64,000 nt of DNA, taken from NCBI RefSeq assembly GCF_900104575.1, contig NZ_LT629731.1:3087102-3151101 (forward strand). Reading direction: 5' to 3'. The translations under genes and the position numbers were made by a program. The first letter of the stretch is position 1. Each line of letters begins with the position of its first letter. This DNA is from Bacillus tuaregi (GTDB lineage Bacteria; Bacillota; Bacilli; Bacillales; Cytobacillaceae). Of the stretch, positions 1 to 7,710 are shown piece after piece. The notes beneath the pieces are model-generated. The model did no database searches. It had not been told where the DNA came from and was given only the letters and a program-made list of their open reading frames with translations.

Positions 1-413
1 GTATCTTTCCCAAATGAAATCCTAATCGTTTTAGAATCGAGTAATTTAAACCCTTTGTTTGGCTCATCAAAGTATAAAGAAAACCACTTCTCCTTCCAAC
101 TACGGAACTTTGGATATCCATTTTGCTTTTTAAAAAAACGGTCATAGGCATCTTTTAAGCGCAAGGCCGTGTTTTTTAACGGGGAAGAATGAACGGTCCG
201 AAGGAATGGATGGATTTTTTTCAATGTTGTAGCGTAATTTCTTAAATTTCTTCCTTCTAACAACTTTAAAGGGGAACCATTCTCATAATCATTTTGGGCA
301 GCTTGAATTAATTGATTATACAGCCAATTACATATTTTACTTTGACCGTCTAAGGCATAAGTGGTTTCTTTTGGAAAAATAATTTCCACCTTACGATTGA
401 ACGTTATACTCAA
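1..413 (-). CDS. tnpB: TnpB RNA-guided nuclease (IS607-type OrfB), N-terminal part
   Basis: The first about 137 codons of a TnpB protein are present and the gene runs off the left edge. The translation has the N-terminal OrfB helix-turn-helix region: a conserved NWLYNQLIQAAQ stretch followed by a basic segment ending near YPKFRSWKEKW. The RuvC nuclease motifs and zinc ribbon lie outside the window. I chose the TTG at 411-413 because GGAGGG lies a few bases upstream and no ATG fits. TnpB proteins are transposon-encoded RNA-guided DNA nucleases that help the element persist. Whether this copy is intact cannot be judged here. Confidence 0.8.
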   Translation of the reverse strand, partial: MSITFNRKVEIIFPKETTYALDGQSKICNWLYNQLIQAAQNDYENGSPLKLLEGRNLRNYATTLKKIHPFLRTVHSSPLKNTALRLKDAYDRFFKKQNGYPKFRSWKEKWFSLYFDEPNKGFKLLDSKTIRISFGKD

Positions 414-501
414 GTTTTCTCCCTCCTTTCTTTGATAAATAACCTAATTATAAGATTATTCAGGTGATATTTCAAGTAAGAATAAGTAAGTTTGAATAAT
501 T

Positions 502-1107
502 TTATTCTTTTATAACTTCTTCCACCATTTGTTTTAATTTTTTTGACTTATGGCTTCTACTTCCATATAACCGACTACTAAATACGGTTAAAATGGATAA
601 TATATCTTCTACCATTTCTTGTTCATATGTTTTGTCTTCTGTTTGATTAATGACTTCTATTTTCACATCGTGAAACTCGCAAATTTGTTCGATTAATTCC
701 ATACCAAATCGAATCAACCGATCTCGATAATTTATAACCACACGTTCCACTTGATTCGATTGAATCATTTTAATTAATTTTGTTAAACCTTTTTTGTTAT
801 AGTTTAATCCACTTCCCAGATCTTCTATTATTTCGAAACCGTACCCCTTTGCCGTACAATACATACTCACCAGTTCTACCTGACGTTTCAAATCTTCTCT
901 TTGATCAGAAGAAGAAACGCGACAATAACCTACGGTTATTTTTTCATTTAATGGCTTCACTTTTTTTATTTTAGATAATTCTTCAACAGTATACCGACGG
1001 TGGTTGCCTGTTGTACGAACGGACTTAATTTTTCCTTCGTTTTCCCACCTTCTTAACGTAGATGTTGCCACTCCTAACATTTCCGCCGCTTCTCTAATTG
1101 TGAACAT
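502..1107 (-). CDS. tnpA: IS607-family serine recombinase transposase TnpA
   Basis: This 201-residue protein fits the usual IS607 TnpA size. Residues 1-45 form a MerR-like helix-turn-helix (REAAEMLGV...TLRRWENEG...RRYT). From about residue 58 comes a small serine recombinase catalytic domain, with YCRVSSSDQ carrying the probable nucleophile Ser65 and downstream Arg residues (NYRDRLIRFG). It should cut and rejoin the element ends through a covalent serine intermediate. A ribosome site AGGTGAGGTG precedes the ATG. The tnpB start lies 88 bases downstream, so the genes do not overlap as in many relatives. No frameshift is seen. Confidence 0.92.
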   Translation of the reverse strand: MFTIREAAEMLGVATSTLRRWENEGKIKSVRTTGNHRRYTVEELSKIKKVKPLNEKITVGYCRVSSSDQREDLKRQVELVSMYCTAKGYGFEIIEDLGSGLNYNKKGLTKLIKMIQSNQVERVVINYRDRLIRFGMELIEQICEFHDVKIEVINQTEDKTYEQEMVEDILSILTVFSSRLYGSRSHKSKKLKQMVEEVIKE

Positions 1108-1220
1108 AATAAAAACACCTCACCTTTGTAGATGAAGTGTAACATATTTACTTGCTTAATTTAAGTAATTTAGAGTAACTTTGGATGATTTTAAACAAAC
1201 AGTTATCGAGCCCCTAAAAA

Positions 1221-1257
1221 TAAAAACCTCTTCTATTACTTAAAATAGAAAAGGCTT
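1221..1257 (-). terminator. Rho-independent terminator after fur
   Basis: A 14-bp stem with wobble pairs (1224-1237 with 1244-1257, loop of six) is followed on the minus strand by a T-rich run, directly after the fur stop codon. Confidence 0.75.
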
Positions 1258-1262
1258 CCTTA

Positions 1263-1721
1263 TTATTTAGGTTTCGATTGTTTTTTTTCCTGACAACGAT
1301 AGCAAATTCCATGAAACGTAAGACGGTGGTCTTTTATTTTAAATTTCCAATCACGTTCAACTAATTGCTCGACATCATCTAATAAATCCTGCTGAATTTC
1401 ATCAACAGAGCCGCATTCAATACAGACAAGATGATGATGAAAGTGCGCTGCTCCCTCTGTACGAAGATCGTAACGAGATACACCATCGCCAAAGTTAATT
1501 TTATCGACAATTTTCAATTCAGTTAACAGCTCTAACGTACGATAAACCGTTGCTAAACCAATCTCAGGCGATTTTTCTTTTACTAGGAGGTAAACATCTT
1601 CAGCACTTAAGTGGTCTTCTTCGTGCTCTAATAAAACACAAACGGTTGCTTCACGCTGTGGTGTTAATTTATAGCTAGATGAGTGTAACTGCTTCTTAAT
1701 TCTTTCTATTCTAGTTTCCAT
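1263..1721 (-). CDS. fur: Ferric uptake regulator Fur
   Basis: This cytoplasmic metalloregulator binds operator DNA when loaded with Fe(II) and represses iron-uptake genes. The 152 residues comprise an N-terminal winged helix (KLTPQREATVCVLLE, ATVYRTLELL) and a C-terminal dimerization and metal domain. The metal residues are HFHHH at 93-97, C100xxC103 and C140xxC143, the two Cys pairs forming the structural zinc site. From memory it matches B. subtilis Fur far better than its paralogues PerR and Zur. The ATG has a GGAGGGA ribosome site. It lies next to spoIIM as in B. subtilis and appears to be transcribed alone, with its own promoter and terminator. Confidence 0.93.
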   Translation of the reverse strand: METRIERIKKQLHSSSYKLTPQREATVCVLLEHEEDHLSAEDVYLLVKEKSPEIGLATVYRTLELLTELKIVDKINFGDGVSRYDLRTEGAAHFHHHLVCIECGSVDEIQQDLLDDVEQLVERDWKFKIKDHRLTFHGICYRCQEKKQSKPK

Positions 1722-1753
1722 TTCGAAGGTCCCTCCTCGCCACGTTCATTCTC

Positions 1754-1820
1754 ATTATAGCAGATGAGAACCTTTAGTCAAACTAAAATCATTACAATCT
1801 GCAATTGAAAATTATTATAA
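1754..1820 (-). promoter_or_regulatory. fur promoter with a possible Per/Fur-type box upstream
   Basis: On the minus strand TTGACT (1776-1781) and TATAAT (1754-1759) lie 16 bases apart, a good sigma-A promoter about 30 bases ahead of the fur ATG. At 1806-1820 the minus strand reads TTATAATAATTTTCA, similar in 13 of 15 positions to a PerR box (TTATAATNATTATAA). B. subtilis fur is PerR-regulated, but this box lies upstream of the -35, so that role is only a suggestion. Confidence 0.55.
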
Positions 1821-1847
1821 TATAACACTCACTATAAATTGTTATTT

Positions 1848-2489
1848 TTAAGATACTGAATCGATAACCGCCTTCATTAATGAGGGCGATAAATAGGCTT
1901 CAATTCCTGCTGCAATAGCAAGCAGCAAGCCAGCTGCAACGAACAAAATGAGATATTTTCCCAGCATCGGTAGAATTGGTTCACTTATTTTTTTCATAAA
2001 TTGTCTTTTTATCATTTTCAACGAGATGGTCACGGCCACCGTTGCCGTGACAATAAAAACAGGGATAATGAGAAAATTCTGTGGAAGCACAGAAACGAAG
2101 GATAGCAGAAAGCCATTCCAGCCCATTTGACTCACGAGAAAACCCACCGTAAAGCCGACGACCATCCCTTTTATAAACAATAGAATCAATATGATAGGAA
2201 GACCGATAATCGATATTCCTAAGAGTCCTATCAAACCGATATATTTACTGTTATGCAGAAAGCTTTGCAGAAATAAATCATGTGATGTGGCTATTTTCCC
2301 ATTTGAAACCTGTCCAAAAAATTGTGTTAAATAATAAAACAAATCTTCCTTTTGGCCAAAGCTTAAGCTATTGACAACGATAGCACCAAAAATAACTCCC
2401 ATTAAAAATAGCACAATCACAAAGAGATAAATTGAGGAATGCTCGCGTAAATGTGTGACAATAACGTTATGGTACATTTTTTTCTTCAT
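1848..2489 (-). CDS. spoIIM: Stage II sporulation protein M
   Basis: SpoIIM is a mother-cell membrane protein. With SpoIID and SpoIIP it forms the machine that dissolves septal peptidoglycan and drives forespore engulfment. The 213 residues match the family length. There is a short cytoplasmic N-terminus, a first membrane segment (YLFVIVLFLMGVIFGAIVV, about residues 20-40) and several more hydrophobic segments spread to the C-terminus. The sequence SSIYLFVIVLFLMGVIFGAI strongly recalls B. subtilis SpoIIM. The ATG follows a GGAGGAAG ribosome site. It lies between fur and the yqxK-nudF pair, as in B. subtilis. I did not find a convincing sigma-E promoter. Confidence 0.92.
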   Translation of the reverse strand: MKKKMYHNVIVTHLREHSSIYLFVIVLFLMGVIFGAIVVNSLSFGQKEDLFYYLTQFFGQVSNGKIATSHDLFLQSFLHNSKYIGLIGLLGISIIGLPIILILLFIKGMVVGFTVGFLVSQMGWNGFLLSFVSVLPQNFLIIPVFIVTATVAVTISLKMIKRQFMKKISEPILPMLGKYLILFVAAGLLLAIAAGIEAYLSPSLMKAVIDSVS

Positions 2490-2590
2490 TATCTGCTTCC
2501 TCCTGCCAATCTATTACTACATTGTATGCAGGAGGATTCAATCTATGACGATGATTCTAGTGAAATTTACTAGATTGACCACACATTCAA

Positions 2591-3751
2591 TTACATAACC
2601 TTTCCATACTTTCCAGCCCCGCCAGCGGCAAGCTGCAATGCTCCTGTTCGCGCTGCCATAATTCTTTCAGCCATAAGAGTCGGGACAACCTGCTCCAAAT
2701 GTTCATAGGAAACTTCATGTAAAATGGCCATCTCTGTACCAAAGTGGTCTAAAAGCTTTTCTTTCATTTTTGGTCCAAGTCCCGGTATAAACTCAAGCGG
2801 AATTTGATGAATATACGGCGGACGCACGGGTGGATTCTCGGTCGGCGTGGAAAGCTCGGCAATTCGATCCGCTACCCCTTTTACATACTTATGATGACCG
2901 CAGTTTTGACATTTCCCCTCATTCGGATCGAAGCGATGCTGGCATTTTTCACAGGCTGTTTGATGGTATTTACCAAGCAGTGGGTCTAATCCATAGTTGG
3001 CTATAATCCCTCTTTCCCCCTTGTTAGCTAATGCCTTTTCTAATTCCTGAAACGTCGGAGCATTCATCGCAACCGTTTGATACTCACGAGCTATTTTACC
3101 CAGTGAATGGGCATCAGAGTTCGAGATAAAGGTATAGGAATGAAGCTCTTTAATTCCATCTGCCATATAAGTATCCGAGCTTAACCCAAGCTCAATTGCA
3201 TCAATTGCTTCCGGATCAAACACCTCCGCTAAGGACCTCTCCACTCCTTTTCCATAAAGGCTTTTAAAGGGCGTGAACACATGTGCCGGAATAAATAATC
3301 CGCCCAATTCCTTTACTTTCTTTTGCAGCTCTTTTCCACTTGCATAAATTCGCTGTGAACTAAGGTGAATATTTTTTAAATGATTTTTAAGCCAATTGGA
3401 GAAATATTTTAAGCTCATCATACTAGGAAAAAAGCAGAGAACATGAATCGGACCATGACAGCTTTCATCATAAATTTCAAGTTCAGAGCCCGGAATAATC
3501 GTTAAGCCCCCATATGAAAGACCTCCGCCGGATAACTCTATTAGTTCTCCGGTATCCATATGCTCCTCCATTTCCAAAATGACTTCTGGAGAATGACAGT
3601 CAATAATTCCAATCATATTGAGACCTTTTTCATCTCTAGCATGCGCAATAATATTGGAGAAGGTTAAGCTTTTCGCTCCTGTAATTTTCACCGCTCTGCC
3701 GCTTCTTGTCCGACCAATGTGAATATGAAGATCTGTATAATAATGGTTCAT
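2591..3751 (-). CDS. yqxK: Endonuclease Q homologue (PHP-type DNA repair nuclease, YqxK)
   Basis: The 386-residue protein has three visible parts. Residues 1-250 are a PHP-like metallohydrolase domain with metal-binding candidates D7, H9, H11, D51, H53, H99, H157 and D213/H215. Residues 267-284 are a four-cysteine zinc finger (C267xxC270...C281xxC284). Residues 320-340 hold a helix-hairpin-helix (IPGLGPKMKEKLLDHFG). This is the layout of endonuclease Q, which nicks DNA 5' of deaminated bases such as uracil, hypoxanthine and xanthine. The family is known in archaea and in some bacteria including Bacillus. The start codon directly abuts the nudF stop, implying translational coupling. Older annotations calling yqxK a helicase do not fit these motifs. 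Confidence 0.8.
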   Translation of the reverse strand: MNHYYTDLHIHIGRTRSGRAVKITGAKSLTFSNIIAHARDEKGLNMIGIIDCHSPEVILEMEEHMDTGELIELSGGGLSYGGLTIIPGSELEIYDESCHGPIHVLCFFPSMMSLKYFSNWLKNHLKNIHLSSQRIYASGKELQKKVKELGGLFIPAHVFTPFKSLYGKGVERSLAEVFDPEAIDAIELGLSSDTYMADGIKELHSYTFISNSDAHSLGKIAREYQTVAMNAPTFQELEKALANKGERGIIANYGLDPLLGKYHQTACEKCQHRFDPNEGKCQNCGHHKYVKGVADRIAELSTPTENPPVRPPYIHQIPLEFIPGLGPKMKEKLLDHFGTEMAILHEVSYEHLEQVVPTLMAERIMAARTGALQLAAGGAGKYGKVM

Positions 3752-4303
3752 CTAGTTTTTCAACACCTCTTGCAGCAGCAGGTATTGGACAGCAAATACC
3801 GTTTTGGCATCGCAAATTTGTTTTTCCTCAATGGCTTGCTGTGCTTCATTAAGAGTCAATTCGATTAGATTGACAAACTCATCTTCATCAAGCCCAGCAG
3901 CATTTTCCTTCTTCTTTAAGCCTTTTGCAACATATACATGAACAATTTCATCGGCAAATCCGGGAGAAGTATAGAATGAATTTAATAATTCTATGCTCTC
4001 ACAATCATAGCCGGTTTCCTCTTCCAATTCTCGCTTCGCACAAGCTGAAGGCTCTTCTCCTTTTTCCAGCTTTCCGGCTGGAATTTCAATGATCGTCTTT
4101 TCCAAGGCTTTTCGGAATTGTTCAACCATCACCATTCGATTCTCATCTGTAATCGCAATAATCGCGACTGCCCCGGGATGTTTAATTAATTCTCTTTTTG
4201 CTTTCTTCCCATTCGGAAGCAGTACCTCATCTACCTGAAGTTGGATGACCTTCCCAGAGAAGATTTTTTCTGTTGATAATGTTTTTTCTTCTAGGAGACT
4301 CAT
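3752..4303 (-). CDS. nudF: ADP-ribose pyrophosphatase (Nudix hydrolase NudF)
   Basis: NudF hydrolyses ADP-ribose to AMP and ribose 5-phosphate, removing a reactive product of NAD turnover. The 183-residue protein carries a complete Nudix box at residues 77-99: G77, E83, R91-E92-L93, E95-E96 and G98, which bind the catalytic magnesium. The surrounding sequence (EQFRKALEKTIIEIPAGKLE) is typical of ADP-ribose enzymes. The ATG lies downstream of an AGGGG ribosome site. The stop is immediately followed by the yqxK ATG. The gene is divergent from yqkF, leaving about 100 bases for both promoters. The same neighbours occur in B. subtilis. Confidence 0.9.
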   Translation of the reverse strand: MSLLEEKTLSTEKIFSGKVIQLQVDEVLLPNGKKAKRELIKHPGAVAIIAITDENRMVMVEQFRKALEKTIIEIPAGKLEKGEEPSACAKRELEEETGYDCESIELLNSFYTSPGFADEIVHVYVAKGLKKKENAAGLDEDEFVNLIELTLNEAQQAIEEKQICDAKTVFAVQYLLLQEVLKN

Positions 4304-4404
4304 AAAATAACCCCTGTTCTATTTCAAATTTAATAGCACATATATTTTATCATACTCTATTTGATGGGAAAAAATATGATATAAAGGAAAAGGAGGTGTT
4401 CACT

Positions 4405-5322
4405 TTGCAAAAAAGACAATTAGGTCAATCCGATTTATTCGTTACAACACTTGGGCTAGGCTGCATGTCATTAGGCCATGATAAAAAGACAGCTGAATCG
4501 ATTCTAAAAACAGCTGTTGAAGAAGGAATTAACTACTTTGATAGTGCGGATTTATATGATTTTGGAGAAAATGAACAAATCATCGGCTCCGCACTCAAAT
4601 CTGTCCGTGACAAGGTGATTATTGCGACAAAGGCAGGCAACCGTTGGAATGAAGCAAAGGATAACTGGAGCTGGGATCCATCCAAGGCATACATAAAGGA
4701 AGCTGTTAAAGCTAGTCTGAGAAGGCTCAATACCGACTATATTGATTTGTACCAGCTTCATGGCGGGACCATTGATGATCCAATCGATGAAACGATTGAG
4801 GCTTTTGATGAGCTAAAAAAGGAAGGAATCATCCGTTATTACGGAATTTCATCCATTCGTCCAAATGTCATTCGTGAATATGCGGCAAAGTCTAAGATGG
4901 TTTCTGTCATGATGCAATACAGCCTTTTAGATAGAAGACCTGAAGAAGAAGCTCTACCACTTCTGCAACAACAGCAAATAAGCGTCGTTTGCCGCGGCTC
5001 ACTGGCAAAGGGAATGTTAAGTGAGAAAATGCTGGCAAAGGCTTCACCATCTGTAAAAGAAAATGGCTATTTGGATTATTCCTATTCTGAACTTGCCGAG
5101 CTGCTTCCAGCATTAAAGGCACCCTTTGATCGCCCATTCAATGAAATAGCGCTACAATACAATCTCGCTCATCCTGCTGTCGCTTCTGTTATTGTTGGTG
5201 CCAGCTCTCTAGAGCAGCTAAAAGAAAATATTCGTGCCGTACGCAGTCAGCCTCTTACAGACGTTGAACTTGACTTTCTCAGGGGGCATACGAAGGCGAA
5301 TAAATATGTTGCACACCGTTAA
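4405..5322 (+). CDS. yqkF: Aldo/keto reductase YqkF
   Basis: This is a cytoplasmic NADPH-dependent oxidoreductase of the aldo/keto reductase superfamily, 305 residues and a TIM barrel. The family tetrad can be seen: Asp and Tyr in YFDSADLYDFGENE, Lys in VIIATKAG and His in LYQLHGG. C-terminal VIVGASSLEQLKEN is the cofactor phosphate-binding part. I chose the TTG at 4405 because AGGAGG (4391-4396) lies eight bases upstream. A GTG at 4396 overlaps that ribosome site and is rejected. The physiological substrate is unknown. It converges with yqkE across a shared terminator. Confidence 0.85.
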   Translation: MQKRQLGQSDLFVTTLGLGCMSLGHDKKTAESILKTAVEEGINYFDSADLYDFGENEQIIGSALKSVRDKVIIATKAGNRWNEAKDNWSWDPSKAYIKEAVKASLRRLNTDYIDLYQLHGGTIDDPIDETIEAFDELKKEGIIRYYGISSIRPNVIREYAAKSKMVSVMMQYSLLDRRPEEEALPLLQQQQISVVCRGSLAKGMLSEKMLAKASPSVKENGYLDYSYSELAELLPALKAPFDRPFNEIALQYNLAHPAVASVIVGASSLEQLKENIRAVRSQPLTDVELDFLRGHTKANKYVAHR

Positions 5323-5336
5323 CCTTTTACGTAAAA

Positions 5337-5382
5337 AAACAAGAAAAGAAATGGCCGTTTATGGGCTGCTCTTTTCTTGTTT
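5337..5382. terminator. Bidirectional terminator between yqkF and yqkE
   Basis: A perfect 12-bp stem (AAACAAGAAAAG at 5337-5348 with its complement at 5371-5382) has A- and T-rich flanks that serve either strand. Confidence 0.8.
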
Positions 5383-5395
5383 CACATTTATTTTA

Positions 5396-5638
5396 CTATT
5401 TAAAATCTTTCCAGTTAACGCTGCTTTCATTTAACAGCTCCTCGAACGATTTATTTTTTTCCTTTAATCTACGCTCTTCCCGTTTTTGTTCCTCCAGTGC
5501 CAACCGGTGTTGCTCCTCTTGATTTTGCAGCTCTTTTTTCCTGTCCTTTAGTTCATTAATGAGCTCAGCGTTCAGGAGATCACCAAGGGTAACCGGTTTA
5601 TCTTGTGTTTGTGATTTTTTCTCTTGTCTTTTCTTCAT
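5396..5638 (-). CDS. yqkE: Small charged coiled-coil protein YqkE (DUF3886)
   Basis: This 80-residue protein is strongly charged. A central helix of Glu, Lys, Arg and Gln (about residues 25-65, LKDRKKELQNQEEQHRLALE) predicts a coiled coil. It ends in ELLNESSVNWKDFK. Size, composition and position next to yqkF match the B. subtilis YqkE family, whose function is not known. An AAGGGG ribosome site precedes the ATG and a TATAAT box (minus strand) lies about 25 bases further up. It seems to be a single-gene transcript, converging on yqkF. Confidence 0.75.
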   Translation of the reverse strand: MKKRQEKKSQTQDKPVTLGDLLNAELINELKDRKKELQNQEEQHRLALEEQKREERRLKEKNKSFEELLNESSVNWKDFK

Positions 5639-5766
5639 GGCAAATTCCCCTTTTTATGATGATGTTCATATTATACCATGATGCTGGGAAAAAACGACCA
5701 TGGGATGTCATTCATGCTAGTAAGCATCTAAAATGACCGTAGCATCTATTATGATTGCACTAGTAC

Positions 5767-5778
5767 ACACACCTCCTA
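5767..5778 (-). promoter_or_regulatory. Ribosome-binding site with no gene behind it, after scoA
   Basis: The scoA stop codon TAG is embedded in TAGGAGGTG, a near-perfect ribosome site with the placing normally seen ahead of a coupled scoB gene. The minus-strand sequence that follows has only GTG-TAC-stop before the yqkE promoter. I read it as a leftover of a lost scoB start. Confidence 0.5.
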
Positions 5779-6462
5779 CCTGAGGCGCAAGCGCTCCATT
5801 CGTTTTTGCTGTCTGCCCTCTACTATCGTTTGAACATAGATTCCAGGTGTATGGATTTGATCTGCCTCGAGCTCTCCCGTTTCCACAAGCGCCTCTACTT
5901 CAGCTATCGTAACCCGGCCAGCCGCAGCCATCATCGGATTAAAATTACGTGCTGTTTTATGATAGACTAGGTTCCCCAGCCGGTCTCCTTTCCACGCCCG
6001 TACAATACTAAAATCCGCCATTAAGGCCTCTTCAAGCAAATATTCCTTCCCATGATAAGTGCGGATTTCTTTTCCTTTTTCCAGTTGGGTCCCAACACCA
6101 GCGGGGGTAAAGAAGGCTGGTATTCCAGCACCTCCAGCTCTGATTTTTTCCGCCAGTGTTCCTTGTGGCAGTAGTTCTACATGAAGCTCCCCGGCAATTA
6201 CCTGTCTTTCAAACTCTTTATTTTCACCAACATAGGATCCAATCATTTTTTTGATTTGACGGTTTTTTAACAGAAGGCCTAACCCCCAATCATCTATTCC
6301 ACAGTTGTTGGAGATGATGGTTAAATTCCGGACATTTTTTTCTACCAATGCCAAAATGAGATTTTCTGGAATGCCACATAGACCAAAGCCTCCTACCATC
6401 AGTGTTGCTCCATCGCTAATCTCTGCTATTGCTTCCTCAAACGACGAACAAATTCTCTTCAT
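5776..6462 (-). CDS. scoA: 3-oxoacid CoA-transferase, subunit A
   Basis: Subunit A of succinyl-CoA:3-oxoacid CoA-transferase works with subunit B to move CoA from succinyl-CoA to acetoacetate. The 228 residues are full length for the family. Diagnostic stretches are GGFGLCGIPENLI, ISNNCGIDDWGLG, GSYVGENKEFERQ and AARNFNP-like TARNFNPMMA. The catalytic glutamate belongs to subunit B, and no subunit B gene is present on either side. The divergent neighbour HMG-CoA lyase makes acetoacetate, so the pair would connect leucine breakdown to acetoacetyl-CoA. Activity here depends on a B subunit encoded elsewhere. It could also accept another 3-oxoacid. Confidence 0.85.
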   Translation of the reverse strand: MKRICSSFEEAIAEISDGATLMVGGFGLCGIPENLILALVEKNVRNLTIISNNCGIDDWGLGLLLKNRQIKKMIGSYVGENKEFERQVIAGELHVELLPQGTLAEKIRAGGAGIPAFFTPAGVGTQLEKGKEIRTYHGKEYLLEEALMADFSIVRAWKGDRLGNLVYHKTARNFNPMMAAAGRVTIAEVEALVETGELEADQIHTPGIYVQTIVEGRQQKRMERLRLR

Positions 6463-6611
6463 TCCTCAACCTCCACACACCTTTGTAATGCTCCTACTTA
6501 TGCATCATGCGTTTCTTACCTTCATAAAGTGGTAGTAAAAAGGATCCGCTTTCAATCTATTTGTTGATGTTTTTGCCTTCTAATTTGAGATTATGATGTG
6601 GAGGAGAAAAA

Positions 6612-7517
6612 ATGACACTTCACTTGCCAAAAAAAGTGACGATTATTGAAGTAGGTCCACGTGATGGACTGCAAAACGAGAAAAATTTTATTCCAACGGC
6701 AGTTAAAATAGATTTTATTGCCAAATTAAAGGAAGCTGGCCTTCAAGAACTGGAATTGACCTCCTTCGTTTCTCCCAAATGGGTTCCACAAATGAGTGAT
6801 GCCGAGGATATCGTTGCTGCTTGTCTTGACTTGAAAACGAAAGCAATCGTTCTTGTTCCAAATCGTAAAGGAATGGAGAGAGTCATGCATACACCGTGCC
6901 GAGCTGTTGCCGTCTTCGCCGGTGTAAGTGATGAGTTTAATCGAAAAAACAGTAACAAAGCCACCTCCGAGCTCTTGAAGGAGCTGATTCCTGCTGTGAT
7001 TGAATTAAAGGGGAAAGGCTATTTTATCCGCGCTTGTATTTCAACTGCTTTTTACTGCCCCTACAAGGGGAAAATAGCTGAGGCGGATACAATCCGACTT
7101 TGCAATGTGTTTATTGATGCTGGTGTGGATGAATTAAGCGTAGCAGACACAATCGGAATGGCTGCCCCACATGAAAGTTTTTCTTTATTTTCCAAGTTAA
7201 TCCGAAATTTCCCAAACCAATTGATTACTGCTCATTTTCACGATACACGAAAAATGGCATTAGCCAATATTTATGCAGCCCTCGAGGCGGGGGTTGTTCG
7301 GTTTGATGCTTCTGCCGGCGGTCTTGGCGGCTGTCCCTTTGCTAAGGGTGCAACAGGGAATGTTGCGACAGAGGATGTCGTCTACATGCTTTCACGGATG
7401 GGAGTTGATACAGGCGTGGACTTAGAGAAGCTGATTGACGCTATTCACCTTATCTCCCCACACCTTTCACGTCCCATTGACAGCGCGGTTTTCCGTCTGC
7501 ACACGGCTGCTGAATAA
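6612..7517 (+). CDS. yngG: Hydroxymethylglutaryl-CoA lyase
   Basis: The enzyme cleaves 3-hydroxy-3-methylglutaryl-CoA into acetyl-CoA and acetoacetate, the last step of leucine degradation. The 301 residues form a DRE-TIM-type barrel: EVGPRDGLQNEK near the N-terminus (substrate and metal site), STAFYCPYKG, ELSVADTIGMA and the HFHDTRKMALAN metal motif. A glycine-rich ASAGGLGGCPFAKGATGN segment contains the family's reactive cysteine. The ATG follows a GGAGGAG ribosome site. The gene is divergent from scoA, its metabolic partner. It is usually found with other leucine-pathway genes, which are absent here. The paralogous isopropylmalate synthases are much longer, so that confusion is unlikely. 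Confidence 0.9.
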   Translation: MTLHLPKKVTIIEVGPRDGLQNEKNFIPTAVKIDFIAKLKEAGLQELELTSFVSPKWVPQMSDAEDIVAACLDLKTKAIVLVPNRKGMERVMHTPCRAVAVFAGVSDEFNRKNSNKATSELLKELIPAVIELKGKGYFIRACISTAFYCPYKGKIAEADTIRLCNVFIDAGVDELSVADTIGMAAPHESFSLFSKLIRNFPNQLITAHFHDTRKMALANIYAALEAGVVRFDASAGGLGGCPFAKGATGNVATEDVVYMLSRMGVDTGVDLEKLIDAIHLISPHLSRPIDSAVFRLHTAAE

Positions 7518-7541
7518 TTTGCACCTCCTTAATCCATGTTA
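7511..7541 (+). promoter_or_regulatory. Possible sigma-G (forespore) promoter
   Basis: TGAATA (7511-7516) and CATGTTA (7535-7541) are separated by 18 bases. This is close to the B. subtilis sigma-G pattern TGAATA-N17/18-CATACTA. It overlaps the end of the HMG-CoA lyase gene and lies about 37 bases ahead of the small ORF at 7578. Confidence 0.4.
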
Positions 7542-7577
7542 ATGAATGTATTCTATTCAATAAGGAGTTGAATTTGC

Positions 7578-7709
7578 TTGAGTCAAAAACGCGAAAAGGG
7601 CTACAGCCAAAAAGGGAAACCAACGGCTGATACAGTGAAGCAGACGATTGCAGCTGAAGATTTAGAAAACGCCATTCATCCAACTAAAAGACAAAATGCC
7701 CAGCAGTAA
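7578..7709 (+). CDS. Small hydrophilic protein, 43 residues, unknown function
   Basis: A TTG-started ORF encodes a very polar peptide beginning MSQKREKGYSQKGKPTADTV and ending TKRQNAQQ. The start is supported by AAGGAG (7562-7567) ten bases upstream, and the stop is followed within two bases by a strong terminator, so it looks like a complete one-gene unit. Upstream is a sigma-G-like promoter. Small Lys/Gln/Gly-rich proteins under sigma-G are often minor spore proteins, but I do not recognise the family. It occupies the place of B. subtilis yqkC by neighbourhood only. Confidence 0.55.
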   Translation: MSQKREKGYSQKGKPTADTVKQTIAAEDLENAIHPTKRQNAQQ

Positions 7710-7710
7710 G

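Larger units (their letters stand above)
1..1170 (-). mobile_element. IS607-family transposon, promoter-proximal part
   Basis: A serine-recombinase transposase (tnpA) is followed on the same strand by the start of a TnpB gene that leaves the window at base 1. This tnpA-tnpB order is the IS607 arrangement. The right boundary is only estimated, near 1110-1170, because IS607 elements lack terminal inverted repeats. The downstream end, where a TnpB guide RNA would lie, is outside the window. Its G+C is low like its surroundings, so base composition gives no sign of recent arrival. Confidence 0.85.

Noticed and set aside
4396-4404. Upstream GTG start for yqkF
   Set aside because: It overlaps the AGGAGG ribosome site. 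The TTG at 4405 has proper spacing.
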